Assembly: GCA_018897395.1 (NCBI GenBank)
Contig: JAHIKV010000275.1
Span: 1 to 8,487 of the forward strand
DNA: 8,487 nucleotides
Direction of reading: 5' to 3'
Source of the DNA: Planctomycetota bacterium
Lineage (GTDB): Bacteria; Planctomycetota; Planctomycetia; Pirellulales; Thermoguttaceae
Positions 1 to 7,251 of this stretch are shown here, in pieces. Position 1 is the first letter of the stretch. Every line of letters starts with the position of its first letter. The notes under the pieces are model-generated. The model was not told the origin of the DNA and ran no database searches. It was given only the letters and a program-made list of their open reading frames with translations. The translations under genes and the position numbers were made by a program.

Positions 1-2
1 GC

Positions 3-2474
3 GGGTCGTGGCAGAGCGCCAGTGGGACGACGAGTTGGAACAGGAGCGTGAGCCTCTCCTCGGGGTCGAACACCATCGAGGCTCGGAGCCGGGACGGGGC
101 GGGGAACTACTCGACGATCCCGTCGGTCAGCGTGACCTACAATCCGCCGGATACGACTTCGCCGACGGTGACGATCAATCAGGCATCGGGCCAGACAGAC
201 CCAACAAGCAGTTCGCCGATCAACTTCACGGTGGTCTTTAGCGAGACGGTGACGGATTTTGCTACCGGGGACGTGACGCTCAACGGCACGGCTGGGACCA
301 CCACGGCAACCGTGACCGGCAGTGGCACGACGTACAACGTGGCGGTCAGCGGGATGACGGGCGATGGAACTGTAATTGCCAGCATCGTTGCGGCCAAGGC
401 GCATGACGCGGCGGGTAATCCAAACACCGCTTCAACTAGCACAGACAACACCGTGCAATACACGGCTACACCTGCCGGTCCGACGATTTCCGCTGTGCTG
501 GTGGTGGAGGCGATGGGGCCTCGGGACGGAACGCTGACGACCAGCGAGAGTCTGCTGATGACCTTCAACGCGGTCGATCCTGACGGTGTGGCCAGTGCGA
601 CCGTTCAAGTGGACGGTCAAAACGTCACGCCTGCTTACGGTCCATACGCGGCGGCGTCCGGCGTGAATTTCGCGGCGCCGTTGGGCACGCTGTCTGCTGG
701 CGCCCACAATTACTCGATCGTGGCCACCGACAATGCCGGCAACCCGACCTCACCGGCATACACCGGCACGTTTGACGTTCTGCCCACAACCGGGCCGACA
801 ATCTCTCATGTCGTCGTCGCCGAAGCGGGAACCGCCAAAAACGGCACGCTGGAATCGAGCGACAAACTGCTCATCACCTGGTCCGCGACCAGATTCAATG
901 GAATCGCCTCGAAATCGTTGACCGTCGACGGCCAGGCCGTTTCGACGATCTATGGCCCATACGGCGACAACTACGCTGGCGTTTTCGGACCCCTGGCCGC
1001 GGGACAACACACGTTCACGATCGAAGTCACCGACGCCAACGGTATTGCATCCACCCATAACGGCACGTTCAACGTGGCGGCGGCCCCGGTACTCGAACCG
1101 AAGATATCAAACGTCGTCGTCGCCGAGGCGGGAACCGGCGGCAACCGCAACGGCACGCTGGAGTCGAGCGACAAACTGGTGATTACCTGGTCCGCGACCA
1201 GCGACGACGGGATCGCCTCGAAATCGTTGACCGTGGACGGCCAGGCCGTCTCGACGGTTTACGGCCCATACGGCGTCAACTACGCCGGCGTATTCGGACC
1301 GCTGGCCGCGGGACAACACTCGTTCACGATCGAAACGACCGACTTTAACGGGGTCCGTTCCGAGTACTCCGGCACGTTTAACGTGGAGGCCGCGGCCGCC
1401 GCTCCGCGGATCGGCAACGTGGTGGTGGCCGAAGCGGGAACCGACAAAAACGGCACGCTGGAGTCGAGCGACAAACTGGTGATTACCTGGTCCGCGACCA
1501 GCGACGACGGGATCGCCTCGAAATCGTTGACCGTGGACGGCCAAGCTGTCTCGACGGTCTACGGCCCATACGGCGTCAACTACGCCGGCGTATTCGGACC
1601 GTTGACAGGGGGAACCCACGCCTACACGATCGAAGTCACCGACGCCAACGGTATTGCATCCACCCATAACGGCACTTTCAACGTGATTGCCGCGGCGTCC
1701 GTCGCTCCGCAGATCGGCAACGTCGTGGTGGCCGAAACGGCCAACCTCGCCAGGGACGGACTGCTGAACACCGAAGAGACGCTGGTACTCACCTGGACGT
1801 TGACCGACGCGGACGGCATCGCGTCGAAGTCGCTGGCGGTCGACGGAAACGCCGTCGCCACGATCTACGGCCCCTACGGCAACGCATACGCCGGACTGTT
1901 GGGCCAATTGACCGCGGGCACACACGCCTATGCGATTCAGGCGACCGACACGACCGGGCAAACCTCCATGCTCAACGGCACGTTCAGCGTGTTGGCCGCG
2001 CTGACGCTCGAGGCCTCGGCCGCGCCGACAGGTTCGGCCGATGCGCTGACCGACGCCGAACTGGCCTCGATCACGGCGGAAGCGGCGCATCGCCTGGAAG
2101 CGTTGCTCGGCAGCCGGGGCTCGACGGCCTTAAGCGGCGTTTCCATCCAAGTCGCCGACCTGCCGGGCAACCTGTTGGGCGCGACAACGGACGGGAAGAT
2201 ACTGATCGACCACGACGCCGCCGGATACGGCTGGTTCGTCGATCCGACGCCCGGCGACGACGAGGAGTTCATCGGCGACAACCTCGGCCCGCTGCTTGCC
2301 CGGCAGAACACCGTCGCGGACGGGCGGGCAGACCTGTTGACGACCGTGATGCACGAAATGGGGCACATCCTCGGCTACAATCACGCCGACGAGGGACTGA
2401 TGGACGACTTGCTCCCCTTGGGAGCGCGGCGAACAGCCGCCACGGATAAGGTTTTCGCCGGGTACGGGCAGTAG
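3..2474 (+). CDS. Large Ig-repeat surface protein with C-terminal metzincin-like domain (5' end outside window)
   Basis: The frame is open from the left edge, so this is the C-terminal ~823 residues of a larger protein. The GTG at 48 is an internal valine, not a start, because the preceding codons already read as the end of an Ig-like domain. Numbering from that GTG: a bacterial Ig-like domain at about 35-139, five related repeats at 144-650, a linker, then a compact domain at about 665-808. That domain carries HEMGHILGYNH at 769-779, a complete metzincin zinc motif (three His plus catalytic Glu), with Met785 placed as in a matrixin Met-turn. The tail resembles the C-terminus of giant planctomycete surface proteins. 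Probable role is an extracellular or adhesive protein. Whether the protease domain cuts anything, or processes the protein itself, is unknown. The N-terminus and secretion signal lie outside the window. Confidence 0.9.
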   Translation, partial: GSWQSASGTTSWNRSVSLSSGSNTIEARSRDGAGNYSTIPSVSVTYNPPDTTSPTVTINQASGQTDPTSSSPINFTVVFSETVTDFATGDVTLNGTAGTTTATVTGSGTTYNVAVSGMTGDGTVIASIVAAKAHDAAGNPNTASTSTDNTVQYTATPAGPTISAVLVVEAMGPRDGTLTTSESLLMTFNAVDPDGVASATVQVDGQNVTPAYGPYAAASGVNFAAPLGTLSAGAHNYSIVATDNAGNPTSPAYTGTFDVLPTTGPTISHVVVAEAGTAKNGTLESSDKLLITWSATRFNGIASKSLTVDGQAVSTIYGPYGDNYAGVFGPLAAGQHTFTIEVTDANGIASTHNGTFNVAAAPVLEPKISNVVVAEAGTGGNRNGTLESSDKLVITWSATSDDGIASKSLTVDGQAVSTVYGPYGVNYAGVFGPLAAGQHSFTIETTDFNGVRSEYSGTFNVEAAAAAPRIGNVVVAEAGTDKNGTLESSDKLVITWSATSDDGIASKSLTVDGQAVSTVYGPYGVNYAGVFGPLTGGTHAYTIEVTDANGIASTHNGTFNVIAAASVAPQIGNVVVAETANLARDGLLNTEETLVLTWTLTDADGIASKSLAVDGNAVATIYGPYGNAYAGLLGQLTAGTHAYAIQATDTTGQTSMLNGTFSVLAALTLEASAAPTGSADALTDAELASITAEAAHRLEALLGSRGSTALSGVSIQVADLPGNLLGATTDGKILIDHDAAGYGWFVDPTPGDDEEFIGDNLGPLLARQNTVADGRADLLTTVMHEMGHILGYNHADEGLMDDLLPLGARRTAATDKVFAGYGQ
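477..1997 (+). repeat. Five tandem ~100-residue Ig-like repeats in the surface protein
   Basis: Five in-frame units of about 97-105 codons lie at 477-791, 792-1097, 1098-1403, 1404-1706 and 1707-1997. Each has the same order of landmarks: a start like ISNVVVAEAG, then NGTLESSDKL, TWSAT, GIASKSLTVDG, YGPYG, an AGxHxxTI strand, and a closing NGTFNV. The first and fifth units are the most diverged; units 2-4 are close. Part of unit 4 (1449-1611) matches unit 3 (1149-1311) at 160 of 163 bases. The regular length, the beta-strand-like alternation and the Gly/Asp turns suggest an Ig or cadherin-like fold, but I cannot name the exact family. Confidence 0.9.
2343..2408 (+). other. Zinc-binding metzincin motif and Met-turn coding segment
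   Basis: This stretch encodes the active-site helix and loop of the C-terminal domain. HExxHxxGxxH is intact, with zinc ligands His769, His773 and His779 and general base Glu770 (numbering from GTG 48). An Asp follows two residues after the third His, and Met785 comes six residues after it, close to the spacing in matrixins. All the residues needed for catalysis appear present, so the domain is not visibly dead. Confidence 0.85.
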
Positions 2475-2484
2475 TCGAAAGTCG

Positions 2485-3549
2485 TCAATCGACAAGGCTC
2501 CGCTGCCACTCGACGCCCAGCATGATTACGTTGATGCCCGAGCCGATCCCCAGCAGTGCCACGCGGTCGTTTTGGTGAAGACGGCCGTTTTCGATGCCGA
2601 TCGCGGTGGTCATCGGCAAGGCCGCCGCGCCGGTGTTGCCCAGATATTCAACCGTGGAATAGTCGATCCGTTCGTCCAGGCCGAGGGTCTCGAACAACAG
2701 GCGGCGATGGGCACGGCCAACCTGGTGGCAGAAAGTTTTTTGTATGTCGCCGGCCGTCCAGTCCATCTCGGCGAGAAATTCATCGAACGTATCGCGGGCC
2801 ACGGCCACCCCTTCGCGCATCAACTTCTCGGAGTCGGTCCACATTAGCAATTGCAACTGTGCGCCGGACGTTTCGTCGCGGCCTCCCTGGCAGAGACGGC
2901 AGTGTTCGCTGCTCGTGCGCATCGCGCCGCCGAGGAGTCGATTGCCCGTGCGGCTCAGCTTTCGGTCGCAAAGCAAAATCGCGGCGCTGCCCGAGCCGAT
3001 CGTCAGCGAGGCGAACGCGGCCTTGACGTCTTGGCGGGAGAGCGTCTCGTCGGCGTTCAGGTGAGCGATCGTCGCCTCGACCAGGTCGCGTCCGTTTTCC
3101 GTGCCCACCACCACGCCGGCGCGGATCTGGCCCAGTTCGATCATGTTGGCCACCTGCACCACGCCGTTGAGCAGCCCGAGGCAGGCGTTGGAAACGTCGT
3201 AGACGGCGCAGCGGTCGGGCAGGCCCAGACGGTGATGCACGCCGCAGGCGGTGGCCGGCTCGAGAAAGTCGCGGCAAACCGAGCCATGCAACAGCGCGCC
3301 GATCTGTTGCCGATCGATGCCCGAAATGCGGATTGCCTTCTCGGCCGTCTCGACGCTCATCCGGCTGGGTGGATCGCCAAGCGGCCAGAAACGCCGCTCG
3401 GCGATCCCGGTCATCAGTTCCAGCCGTCCCTCGGGCAATCGAAGCCGAGCGTACAGCGGCGCGAGACGCGACTCGATCTCGGCCGAGGTTACGATCTGCT
3501 CGGGCAGGGAGTGCGAAATGGTTTCCAAACAGACGTTTTCGTATCGCAT
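2485..3549 (-). CDS. oleA: OleA-like thiolase / 3-oxoacyl-ACP synthase III family protein
   Basis: A 354-residue thiolase-fold condensing enzyme. The catalytic triad is visible: Cys123 in DVSNACLGLLNG, His275 in FCHQVGRAH and Asn305 in EYLGNTGAAALP. Glu97 in RDFLEPAT sits 26 residues before the Cys, the same spacing as the Glu117/Cys143 pair of Xanthomonas OleA, and the C-terminal ALLGIGSGIN is also OleA-like. OleA joins two fatty acyl-CoAs head to head into a beta-keto acid, the first step to long-chain olefins. This fits better than FabH, whose active site usually reads HQAN. The length is close to that of OleA (~340). No oleB, oleC or oleD is visible beside it, so pathway membership is inferred. 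The ATG at 3549 has no clear Shine-Dalgarno. The gene converges on the surface-protein gene with a 10-bp gap. A FabH-like paralogue with another acyl substrate remains possible. Confidence 0.78.
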   Translation of the reverse strand: MRYENVCLETISHSLPEQIVTSAEIESRLAPLYARLRLPEGRLELMTGIAERRFWPLGDPPSRMSVETAEKAIRISGIDRQQIGALLHGSVCRDFLEPATACGVHHRLGLPDRCAVYDVSNACLGLLNGVVQVANMIELGQIRAGVVVGTENGRDLVEATIAHLNADETLSRQDVKAAFASLTIGSGSAAILLCDRKLSRTGNRLLGGAMRTSSEHCRLCQGGRDETSGAQLQLLMWTDSEKLMREGVAVARDTFDEFLAEMDWTAGDIQKTFCHQVGRAHRRLLFETLGLDERIDYSTVEYLGNTGAAALPMTTAIGIENGRLHQNDRVALLGIGSGINVIMLGVEWQRSLVD

Positions 3550-3570
3550 TGATCGGCTCGCGCGGCTACG

Positions 3571-3598
3571 GCTATACGGTGAACGGCTGGAAGTGCAA
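3571..3598 (-). promoter_or_regulatory. Weak candidate promoter for the oleA-like gene
   Basis: On the minus strand TTGCAC and TATAGC are separated by 16 bases, with the -10-like box 21 bases before the ATG at 3549. Both boxes match the sigma-70 consensus only partly, so this is a guess based on position and spacing. Confidence 0.2.
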
Positions 3599-3772
3599 CA
3601 ATCTTTTCCATCCGAGAAGAATGTTTCACTATTTCCCGTGCAACATATAAAACGGCTTATTGTACGGGCCGATCATCGAGTGCGAAAGACGGAGAACAGG
3701 GGCGGGAAGGCGCAAACCTTGCATGTGGAAAACCACATCGCTGGCAGTGCTAGCAATACAAGAAGTTGTGCC

Positions 3773-3812
3773 ACAAGGGGTTGCGCCCCACAAAATACGG
3801 AAAAACCCTTGT
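3773..3812. repeat. Nested inverted repeat in the intergenic region
   Basis: ACAAGGG at 3773-3779 pairs with CCCTTGT at 3806-3812. An alternative, smaller hairpin pairs GGGG 3777-3780 with CCCC 3786-3789. The two structures share the G-run and so are mutually exclusive, which could act as a switch or be chance. There is no T-run to make it a clear terminator. Confidence 0.3.
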
Positions 3813-4060
3813 AGCTTATCCCGGCGTTCCATACATTCACCGTTGACTTGCACTTCCATCGACGGTGACACGTCGAAGCTCAAAGGAGCCACGAGACCTC
3901 AGCATCACCCCGACTACATGCCTTGGTCGAAAGCGCGACGGAGCGCGCGATACGGTTCGCGTTCTCCTTCCCGCCAAGTCGGCCGAGTTCCCCCCTTGCC
4001 GGGCAAGATGCCGCGGTCGAGTCCTCCGCTTCTACTCAACCGACACAGGACGTGTCCAAG

Positions 4061-4066
4061 AAGGAG
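4061..4066 (+). promoter_or_regulatory. Ribosome binding site that sets the start at 4073
   Basis: AAGGAG lies 6 bases before the ATG at 4073. The open frame extends upstream to 3923, but that extension is low-complexity and unlike the family, while the family N-terminus (KPLIGVN) begins just after this ATG. Confidence 0.85.
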
Positions 4067-4072
4067 TGCAAG

Positions 4073-4825
4073 ATGGCTGCGAAACCGTTGATCGGTGTCA
4101 ATGTGGACTATCGGTCCGCACGAAAGGGTTCTTCCGCGTACTGTTATATTCATGCCGGCTACTGCAATTCGCTGGGCGCCGCCGGCGCCGTGCCGATACT
4201 TCTTCCGCCGATGATCGATCGGGCCGATCTGCCTCGGGTGCTGGACATGCTGAACGGCCTGCTCTTCATCGGCGGGGCCGACTTCGACTGCCGGCGCGAC
4301 GGCTTCATGCTCCACCCCTCGATGCGGATTATGGACCATCGCCGCGAGGAATTCGACCGCGGGCTGATGAAACTGGCCGCCGAACGACGAATTCCGGTAA
4401 TGGGCATCGGCTGCGGAATGCAACTGCTGAACCTCTCGCAAGGCGGCACCCTGTCCCTGCACACTCCCGAGGACATGCCGAAGGCGATTCCACACCTCGA
4501 CGCCATGGACCCCAACCATCGCCACGCCCTGCAGATCGAGATGGGAACAATCATGGAGCGGGTATACGGCGAAGGCGAAATCCGCGTGAACAGTATGCAC
4601 CATCAGGCGATCGACGACGTCGCGCCGGGCTTCAACGTCACCGCCCGATGCCCCGACGGAGTGATCGAGGCCATCGAGAGCGTTACCGACTGGTTCGCCT
4701 TCGGCACCCAGTTTCATCCCGAGCACGAATCCGCCTCGGCGTTGGACCAGCGCATTTTCGAGGAGTTCGTCGCCGGCATCACCGGCGAGGTGCTGGAAGC
4801 CAACGAAATGCGCATGGTCGCGTAG
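4073..4825 (+). CDS. Class I glutamine amidotransferase-like protein, peptidase C26 / PuuD-like family
   Basis: A 250-residue soluble protein without signal peptide. The family normally hydrolyses gamma-glutamyl amide bonds, as PuuD does for gamma-glutamyl-GABA in putrescine breakdown. Family features in order: KPLIGVN start, FIGGADFD at 65-72 (oxyanion-side loop), the nucleophile-elbow region GIGCGMQLLN at 111-120, NSMHHQAI at 173-180, and the catalytic His-Pro-Glu in GTQFHPE at 211-217. The odd point is the elbow. The usual order is G-I-C-R-G-M-Q, but here it is G-I-G-C-G-M-Q, so the canonical Cys position is Gly113 and Cys114 lies one residue later. The protein may therefore be inactive as a classical amidotransferase or use a changed geometry. 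The gene stands alone, with a strong RBS upstream and a terminator 22 bases after its stop. No polyamine genes other than the remote spermidine-synthase-like neighbour are visible. Confidence 0.85.
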   Translation: MAAKPLIGVNVDYRSARKGSSAYCYIHAGYCNSLGAAGAVPILLPPMIDRADLPRVLDMLNGLLFIGGADFDCRRDGFMLHPSMRIMDHRREEFDRGLMKLAAERRIPVMGIGCGMQLLNLSQGGTLSLHTPEDMPKAIPHLDAMDPNHRHALQIEMGTIMERVYGEGEIRVNSMHHQAIDDVAPGFNVTARCPDGVIEAIESVTDWFAFGTQFHPEHESASALDQRIFEEFVAGITGEVLEANEMRMVA

Positions 4826-4846
4826 CGCTGCAACGCGTTATTTCGC

Positions 4847-4877
4847 CACCCCAACAATCTCGTTTGGGTGACTTTTT
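4847..4877 (+). terminator. Rho-independent terminator of the amidotransferase-like gene
   Basis: A 9-position stem pairs 4847-4855 with 4862-4870 with a single C/T mismatch and a 6-base loop. A run of five T at 4873-4877 follows. It lies just after the stop codon at 4825 and separates this gene from the next. Confidence 0.75.
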
Positions 4878-4892
4878 CAACGGACTGTTAGC

Positions 4893-4910
4893 CCCGGCAT
4901 TCGTGCCGGG
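4893..4910. repeat. UUCG-capped palindrome in the intergenic gap
   Basis: A perfect 7-bp stem, CCCGGCA with TGCCGGG, is closed by a TTCG tetraloop, a very stable RNA hairpin in the sense direction. There is no T-run, so it is not a second classical terminator. It may be a dispersed intergenic repeat, or protect a transcript end. Confidence 0.6.
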
Positions 4911-4987
4911 TGGATTGGGTTGCCGCCGGCGCCGCGCGTAATGAGCTGTTCCACACTCCCGACGAAGACGGCGTCGGAGTTGTAGGG

Positions 4988-4993
4988 TATACT
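4988..4993 (+). promoter_or_regulatory. Candidate -10 box implying a leaderless mRNA
   Basis: TATACT ends 6 bases before the ATG at 5000, so transcription would begin at or next to the A of the start codon. No Shine-Dalgarno lies at a usable distance (the GGA at 4996-4998 is too close). There is no convincing -35 box, which lowers confidence. Confidence 0.4.
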
Positions 4994-4999
4994 TCGGAA

Positions 5000-7114
5000 A
5001 TGCCTGCGCCCGAGACAACCCGCGTCGAAACGGCCCGATGGTGGATCGTCGCCTTCGGCGTTACGATCCTCCTGAGCGCGTTTTTGCTGTTTCAGGTGCA
5101 GCCGGTGGTGAGCAAGGCGATCTTGCCCTGGTTCGGCGGGGCGCCGGCCGTCTGGACCACCTGCATGTTGTTCTTCCAGACGCTGCTGTTCGGCGGCTAT
5201 CTGTACGCACACCTCTTGCAGCGTTGGTTGGCGCCGCGACATCAGGTCGCCGTCCACCTGGCCTTGGTCGCCGTGGCGTTGGCCGTGCTGCCGGTCATAC
5301 CGGGCGCCGATTGGAAGCCGGGCGCCGCCGTGAATCCCACCTTGCAAATATTGCTGTTGTTGTCGGCGACGGTGGGGCTTCCCTATTTCGTGCTCTCGGC
5401 GACCAGCCCGTTGGTTCAGGCGTGGTTCAGCGGCGCATGTCCCGGGCGGTCGCCCTACCGCCTCTATGCGTTGTCCAACGCCGGATCGCTGGCTGCGCTG
5501 TTGAGCTATCCCTTCTTCTTCGAGCCGATGTTCGATCTGCCGAGCCAGTCGGCGATGTGGTCGGGGGCGTTCGTTCTTTACGCGGCCCTTTGCGCGGCAT
5601 TGCTCGCTTGCGTGTGGCAATTGCGGTCGGGCGCCGCTGCCGGCTCACCCAGCAGTGCGACGAACACGGTTGGGCAAGCCGCCCCGGCGCTCGATCCTCG
5701 GCCCGGTTGGTCCGACCGGCTACGCTGGCCGGCGCTGCCGGCCTGCGCGTCGCTGATGCTGTTGGCCGCCACGAACCACGTCTGTCAGGACGTGGCGGTG
5801 GTGCCCTTTCTTTGGGTCATGCCGCTAAGCCTCTACTTGCTGTCGTTCATTATTTGTTTCGACCACGCACGGTGGTACGTCCGCCCGTTGTGGGCGGCGC
5901 TAGCCGTGTTCGCGCTGGCCGGCGTGGCTACCAACGATTTCCTCAGGATGTTTTGGAGCCCGCTGGGACCGATGGCCGAGTTGCAACTGTATTTTGCGGC
6001 ATTGTTCTTCGCCTGCATGGTTTGCCACGGCGAGTTAGTCCGTCTGAAGCCCGCCCCGCTGTATTTGACCGAGTTCTACCTGCTGATCGCCGCCGGCGGC
6101 GCGCTGGGGGGAGCGTTCGTGGCCGTCGTGGCCCCGTTGACGTTTTCCACCTATTTGGAATGGCCGATCGGAGTTGCCGTCACGTTCGTCTTGTCGGTCG
6201 GGTTGTTGATCCTGTCTACCTCCGGCCGCATGATTCGCTTGATCGGCTACGCCGGGTTCGGATTCGTGGTCGCCGTCGGACTGCTTTATGTCGCCGTCTG
6301 GAGCGGCGGCTTGGCCGGGTCACTGGATCGGGCGCGCAATTTCTTCGGCGTCGTCGCGGTGGTGGAGCAACACGCCGACGATCCCCAGCGGCACGAGTTT
6401 CAACTGCAACACGGACGGATCATACACGGCCGCCAGTCGGCCGATCCGGAAAAGCGGCGTTGGCCCACCGGGTATTACGGCGAACAGAGCGGCGCGGGCG
6501 AGGCCATCCGCTTCTGCCGGAAGTCGGGGCCCGTGCGGGTCGGGTTGATCGGATTGGGGGTCGGCACCCTGGCCGCCTACGCCCGGCCGGACGACGTGTT
6601 CCGCTTCTACGAGATCAACCCCGAAGTGGTCCGCATGGCCTTGCAGCGATTCACCTACTTGCGCGATTGCCGCGGCAAGTGGGACGTGGTGTTGGGCGAC
6701 GCCCGGCTGTCGTTGGAAGCGGAGGCGCCGCAGGAGTACGACGTGTTGGTGCTCGACGCCTTTAGCGGCGACGCCATTCCCACTCACCTGCTTACGCGCG
6801 AGGCGTTCGACGTTTACCGCCGGCACCTGAAGCCGGACGGCATTATCGCGGTTCACGTCTCGAACGGCTACCTGCGTTTGGGGCCGGTCGTGCGGCGACT
6901 GGCCGAGGATTGCGGAATGAAGTCCACGCGGCTTTGTTCCAAGTCGGACGAAAACCGGCTGGTCGACGGGAGCGAATGGATCGTGGTGACGCGAAACGAC
7001 GATTTCATAAGCACGCATCCCTCCCGGCCGCCGTACCTGCCGGACGACGATCTGCATGTGCCCCTATGGACCGATCAGTACAGCAACTTGTTCCTGATCC
7101 TCGCGCCGCGGTAG
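5000..7114 (+). CDS. Membrane protein fused to a spermidine-synthase-like methyltransferase-fold domain
   Basis: A 704-residue inner-membrane protein. About 13 hydrophobic segments fill residues 14-434, including the family signatures FLLFQVQPVVSKAILPWFGG near the start, CHGELVRLKPAPLYLTEFY, and AAGGALGGAFV. A soluble domain at about 445-704 has a nucleotide-binding GLGVG (518-522), an acidic Glu538 in FYEINPE expected to bind ligand ribose, Asp567 in GDAR, and DAFSGDAIP at 586-594 where spermidine synthases carry their catalytic Asp. This is the fused transporter-like / spermidine synthase architecture. The substrate of such fusions is not established, and true polyamine synthesis should not be assumed. 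I place the start at ATG 5000 because the open frame upstream to 4910 runs through a hairpin and lacks family similarity. The gene stands alone; no partner subunit or operon is visible. Codon use and GC are high (42 of 60 bases are G or C at 6661-6720). Confidence 0.9.
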   Translation: MPAPETTRVETARWWIVAFGVTILLSAFLLFQVQPVVSKAILPWFGGAPAVWTTCMLFFQTLLFGGYLYAHLLQRWLAPRHQVAVHLALVAVALAVLPVIPGADWKPGAAVNPTLQILLLLSATVGLPYFVLSATSPLVQAWFSGACPGRSPYRLYALSNAGSLAALLSYPFFFEPMFDLPSQSAMWSGAFVLYAALCAALLACVWQLRSGAAAGSPSSATNTVGQAAPALDPRPGWSDRLRWPALPACASLMLLAATNHVCQDVAVVPFLWVMPLSLYLLSFIICFDHARWYVRPLWAALAVFALAGVATNDFLRMFWSPLGPMAELQLYFAALFFACMVCHGELVRLKPAPLYLTEFYLLIAAGGALGGAFVAVVAPLTFSTYLEWPIGVAVTFVLSVGLLILSTSGRMIRLIGYAGFGFVVAVGLLYVAVWSGGLAGSLDRARNFFGVVAVVEQHADDPQRHEFQLQHGRIIHGRQSADPEKRRWPTGYYGEQSGAGEAIRFCRKSGPVRVGLIGLGVGTLAAYARPDDVFRFYEINPEVVRMALQRFTYLRDCRGKWDVVLGDARLSLEAEAPQEYDVLVLDAFSGDAIPTHLLTREAFDVYRRHLKPDGIIAVHVSNGYLRLGPVVRRLAEDCGMKSTRLCSKSDENRLVDGSEWIVVTRNDDFISTHPSRPPYLPDDDLHVPLWTDQYSNLFLILAPR

Positions 7115-7231
7115 CGAACGATCCGGGCCATGATTCCCTCCGCTCTCCGACGGCCGATTGACAAGCGGCGGCGGGTCGCGAAAAATCATTCTTGTGTCTT
7201 GGGGAAATCCAGTGTGTCGTCGGACAAACGC

Positions 7232-7251
7232 CCCGCGACTGCGGTCGCGGG
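7232..7251. repeat. 8-bp stem hairpin
   Basis: CCCGCGAC pairs perfectly with GTCGCGGG around the 4-base loop TGCG. It is the first of several hairpins here and lies 118 bases after the stop of the membrane-protein gene. No T-run follows. Confidence 0.5.

Larger units (their letters stand above)
3550..4072. other. 523-bp intergenic region between divergent genes, no credible gene
   Basis: This spacer separates the divergently transcribed oleA-like and amidotransferase-like genes and must hold both promoters. Several open frames cross it on both strands, but none resembles a known protein or has a good start. It holds a 6-bp hairpin with an AAAA loop at 3723-3738, and a 7-bp inverted repeat (3773-3779 with 3806-3812) enclosing a GGGG/CCCC hairpin at 3777-3789. 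TTGACT at 3843-3848 could be a -35 box, but no good -10 follows. I see no tRNA, riboswitch or insertion sequence that I recognise. Confidence 0.6.

Noticed and set aside
48..50. GTG as the start of the surface-protein gene
   Set aside because: The frame is open to position 3, and the codons before it fit the end of an Ig-like domain, so the gene simply begins outside the window.
477..1997. CRISPR-like regular repeats
   Set aside because: The periodicity is about 300 bases, in frame and within a coding region; these are protein domain repeats.
1107..2090. Long open frame on the minus strand across the repeats (327 codons)
   Set aside because: It mirrors the repeat structure of the plus-strand gene, is Arg/Gly/Val-rich and matches no family; it is a shadow of repetitive GC-rich DNA.
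3629..3892. Possible 87-residue minus-strand protein in the 3550-4072 spacer
   Set aside because: No family similarity, no good ribosome binding site, and irregular composition; I cannot support it as a gene.
3923..4072. N-terminal extension of the amidotransferase-like protein
   Set aside because: The extra 50 residues are low-complexity and precede a strong Shine-Dalgarno and the normal family start.
3865..4941. 358-codon plus-strand frame overlapping the amidotransferase-like gene
   Set aside because: Very Arg-rich and without motifs; the frame beginning at 4073 has family motifs and a good ribosome binding site.
5038..6765. 575-codon open frame on the plus strand inside the membrane-protein gene
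   Set aside because: Arg-rich, with no recognisable domain, while the overlapping frame has clear membrane segments and family motifs.
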